Source: Prevotella sp.
GTDB taxonomy: Bacteria > Bacteroidota > Bacteroidia > Bacteroidales > Bacteroidaceae
Direction: 5' to 3'
NCBI GenBank assembly: GCA_017474925.1
Contig: JAFVGN010000048.1
Coordinates: 1 to 54,663 of the forward strand
DNA length: 54,663 nt
The notes beneath the pieces were generated by a model. It searched no databases. It had not been told where the DNA came from and was given only the letters and a program-made list of their open reading frames with translations. The position numbers and the translations under genes were made by a program. Of the stretch, positions 53,501-54,663 are shown in pieces. How positions within the stretch are numbered: position 1 is the first letter of the stretch; every line of letters starts with the position of its first letter.

Positions 53501-53532
53501 CAAATATACAAAGAATAATTGAAGAACCCAAA
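53501..53532 (-). promoter_or_regulatory. RAYT promoter (TTTG, 20 bases, TATATTTG)
   Basis: On the minus strand TTTG (53532-53529) and TATATTTG (53508-53501) are 20 bases apart, a full match. The -7 box ends 37 bases before the ATG at 53463. Repeat copy B begins 12 bases upstream of the -33 box. Confidence 0.75.
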
Positions 53533-53544
53533 TAAAAAGGGCAA

Positions 53545-53583
53545 AAAGTAGGAAAGTAGGAAAGTAGGAAAGTGGACATTAAG
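53545..53583 (-). repeat. TAGGAAAG-type repeat, copy B (left arm of 39-base inverted repeat)
   Basis: The 39 bases are tandem AAAGTAGG units followed by AAAGTGGACATTAAG. They are the exact reverse complement of 53810-53848, with 226 bases between the arms. GTAG, the tetranucleotide known to be read by the E. coli RAYT at the foot of REP hairpins, occurs three times. Confidence 0.95.
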
Positions 53584-53809
53584 GTATTTCTAAGGGAGAT
53601 AATATAGCGTAGAATATAAATTGAGTAAGATTATTTATATAGAGTAGAATTTAAATAGATCAAGATAATAATGGTAGTAATAAAAATATTGATAAAGATT
53701 ATAATGGCAGTAATAATAATATTAATAATTGTATAATAATAGTATAATAATAAGTATTTTTAAAAAAACTTCTACTTATAATGTCTCTCTTCCGCACTCC
53801 GGGAAAATG
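53584..53809. other. AT-rich core between the inverted repeats, no gene
   Basis: The core is almost entirely A and T. It holds degenerate direct repeats of about 45 bases (GTAGAATATAAAT..AAGAT, GTAGAATTTAAATAGATCAAG, AAGATTATAATGGCAGTAAT). No convincing gene lies in it. The short plus-strand frame from 53729 runs through the repeat and is not supported. It is the kind of DNA that unwinds easily. Confidence 0.8.
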
Positions 53810-53862
53810 CTTAATGTCCACTTTCCTACTTTCCTACTTTCCTACTTTCCTACTTTCCGTCT
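53808..53862 (+). repeat. TAGGAAAG-type repeat, copy C (right arm, longest)
   Basis: TGCTTAATGTCCAC is followed by five CTTTCCTA-type units and ends TTTCCGTC. Bases 53810-53848 are the exact reverse complement of copy B. The first 35 bases equal copy A, 6.2 kb to the left and in the same direction. Unit number differs between copies (three in A, about four in B, five in C). Confidence 0.95.
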
Positions 53863-53922
53863 TTCTATTACCATGAATCTCCGACCGGCAAATCTGGGTC
53901 TTTCAACACAGGGGGGAAAAAC

Positions 53923-54010
53923 GAGCCGTAATGTCGTGGAGCGCGAGCCGTAATCTCATCGATGGTGAGCCATAATCTCACTATCGACGAGCCGTAATCT
54001 CGCCAAAAAC
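53923..54010 (+). repeat. Four 22-base direct repeats (iteron-like)
   Basis: Four units start at 53923, 53945, 53967 and 53989, exactly 22 bases apart. The conserved half is GAGCCGTAATCTC (with GTC in unit 1 and CATAA in unit 3) and the other 9 bases vary. The conserved part has GAG and CTC ends. In unit 3 the flanks extend this to a 27-base hairpin (53960-53986) with 10-base arms and one G-T pair. Two helical turns per unit would place bound proteins on one face of the DNA. Confidence 0.9.
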
Positions 54011-54102
54011 GGGGTGTCAGGAGGGTGGACTCCGTAGTGGATTCTATCTTTAACTTTTACTTTAACGATTAACATTTATTAGCCTAAAAAACAGGGAAAT
54101 AA

Positions 54103-54134
54103 TTTGCATAGTTCGAAAATATTTCGTACCTTTG
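54103..54134 (+). promoter_or_regulatory. HU-like gene promoter (TTTG, 20 bases, TACCTTTG)
   Basis: TTTG (54103-54106) and TACCTTTG (54127-54134) are 20 bases apart. The leader to the ATG is 61 bases and holds a small hairpin CAGGA-GGG-TCCTG (54148-54160). The 22-base repeats end about 93 bases upstream of the -33 box. Confidence 0.78.
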
Positions 54135-54195
54135 TATCGTTAAAAGGCAGGAGGGTCCTGACCTGGATTAAGTGTAACTTTAATAAACTAAAATC

Positions 54196-54663
54196 ATGAG
54201 TAAGATTCTTTACGAAGTTTACCAGAACGACATCAAGGACTCGGAGTCCGTGATGTATGGGAAGTGGTACGCACGACTGAAGAGCATCGAGACGCTGAGT
54301 ATCGAAAAGCTGGCCAAGCACATCGCTGAGCACGGAAGTGTCTTCACGGCAGATGTCGTGGAGGGTGTGATGAAGAAGTTCAAGAGCTGTCTGCTCGAGA
54401 TGCTGCTGGAGTCGAAGAAGGTCAAGGTGGCCGGCCTGGGTACGTTCTACCTGACCTGCGAGTGCACCAAGGGCGGTGCCGACAAGGAGTCGGAGTTCAA
54501 CGTGAACCAGCACCTGAAGGCACTGCACATCCGCTTCCTGCCCGACCAGACGGCAGAGGACAACATCTCAAGCCGTGAGTTCATCAAGAAGGCCGAGTTC
54601 GTCAACATCAAGAGCCTGCTGTCAGGCAAGGACGACGAGGAAAACGGCACTGAGAACGAGGAT
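54196..54663 (+). CDS. HU-like DNA-binding protein, partial (3' end off window)
   Basis: The first 156 residues of a Bacteroidetes HU-like protein are present: YEVYQNDIKDSESVMYGKWY (about 6-25) is the family's N-terminal extension. The HU fold follows (IEKLAKHIAEHGSVFTADVV at about 37-56; KVKVAGLGTFYLTCECTKGG at about 79-98) and then HIRFLPDQT. The last part is a charged tail (SGKDDEENGTENED) and the stop lies beyond the window. Such proteins bind DNA with little sequence preference and often sit beside BT4734/DUF3987 genes. It may or may not recognise the 22-base repeats upstream. Confidence 0.88.
   Translation, partial: MSKILYEVYQNDIKDSESVMYGKWYARLKSIETLSIEKLAKHIAEHGSVFTADVVEGVMKKFKSCLLEMLLESKKVKVAGLGTFYLTCECTKGGADKESEFNVNQHLKALHIRFLPDQTAEDNISSREFIKKAEFVNIKSLLSGKDDEENGTENED

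Noticed and set aside
53729-53953. 74-codon plus-strand frame through repeat copy C
   Set aside because: It is made of AT-rich and tandem-repeat sequence. A similar peptide appears wherever the repeat occurs (also near 47575), so it is a by-product of the repeat.
53923-54010. CRISPR array made of the four 22-base units
   Set aside because: The conserved part is 13 bases and the variable part only 9; there are no spacer-length gaps and no cas genes.
1-54663. tRNA, rRNA or riboswitch genes
   Set aside because: All gaps between genes were read; none showed a cloverleaf, rRNA core or a riboswitch I could recognise.

Overview
The window is chromosomal DNA from a Bacteroidales bacterium, most likely Prevotella or a close relative. 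The evidence is the Bacteroidetes-type promoter consensus (TAnnTTTG, often with TTTG about 20 bases upstream) before many genes, a type IX secretion sorting domain, a PorT-type barrel, the BT4734/DUF3987 gene pair, and GH115/GH2 polysaccharide-degrading enzymes. No rRNA, tRNA or CRISPR array was recognised.

Layout. 1-3.9 kb: two secreted glycoside hydrolases (GH115 alpha-glucuronidase and a cut-off GH2 beta-mannosidase-like gene). 4.1-6.9 kb: a small redox operon (pyridoxamine-oxidase-like protein, flavodoxin/ferredoxin, damaged metallo-hydrolase/rubredoxin gene) divergent from an AraC regulator. 7-9.7 kb: ppdK. 9.8-14.4 kb: an envelope operon (LysM/PBP1-like protein, PorT-like barrel, POT peptide transporter, EEP-family nuclease/phosphatase). 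14.5-21.4 kb: sorting-domain protein plus uvrA, then an M24 peptidase, C1 peptidase and YhcH-like operon. 21.6-25.2 kb: recJ-recQ. 25.2-35.8 kb: inositol monophosphatase and the ilv cluster (ilvD, periplasmic binding protein, SpoIIE-type phosphatase, ilvB, ilvN, acyl-ACP thioesterase, B3/4-domain protein, then ilvC from its own promoter). 36-44.1 kb: fhs; prfA-small membrane protein-pyrF; pheS-thiE-like-prs-thioredoxin lipoprotein-lipoprotein. 44.2-47.4 kb: yebC and pheT.

47.5 kb to the end is the accessory part. Reading leftwards it has a REP-associated tyrosine transposase (RAYT) with seven hexapeptide repeats inside its catalytic domain and a Rossmann/SLOG-like tail, an unrecognised 386-residue protein, a small hypothetical protein, and a primase-like/helicase-like pair (BT4734 and DUF3987). 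Upstream of the RAYT is a 732-base noncoding region with a perfect 39-base inverted repeat made of TAGGAAAG units around an AT-rich core, and then four exact-period 22-base direct repeats in front of an HU-like gene that runs off the right edge. A further copy of the TAGGAAAG repeat lies at the other end of the module, beside the DUF3987 stop codon. This module (transposase, its candidate repeat substrate, primase/helicase pair, iteron-like array) is the best candidate for something undescribed. The ilv operon carrying a ligand sensor and a signalling phosphatase is the second.

All family calls come from reading motifs by eye; no database search was possible.
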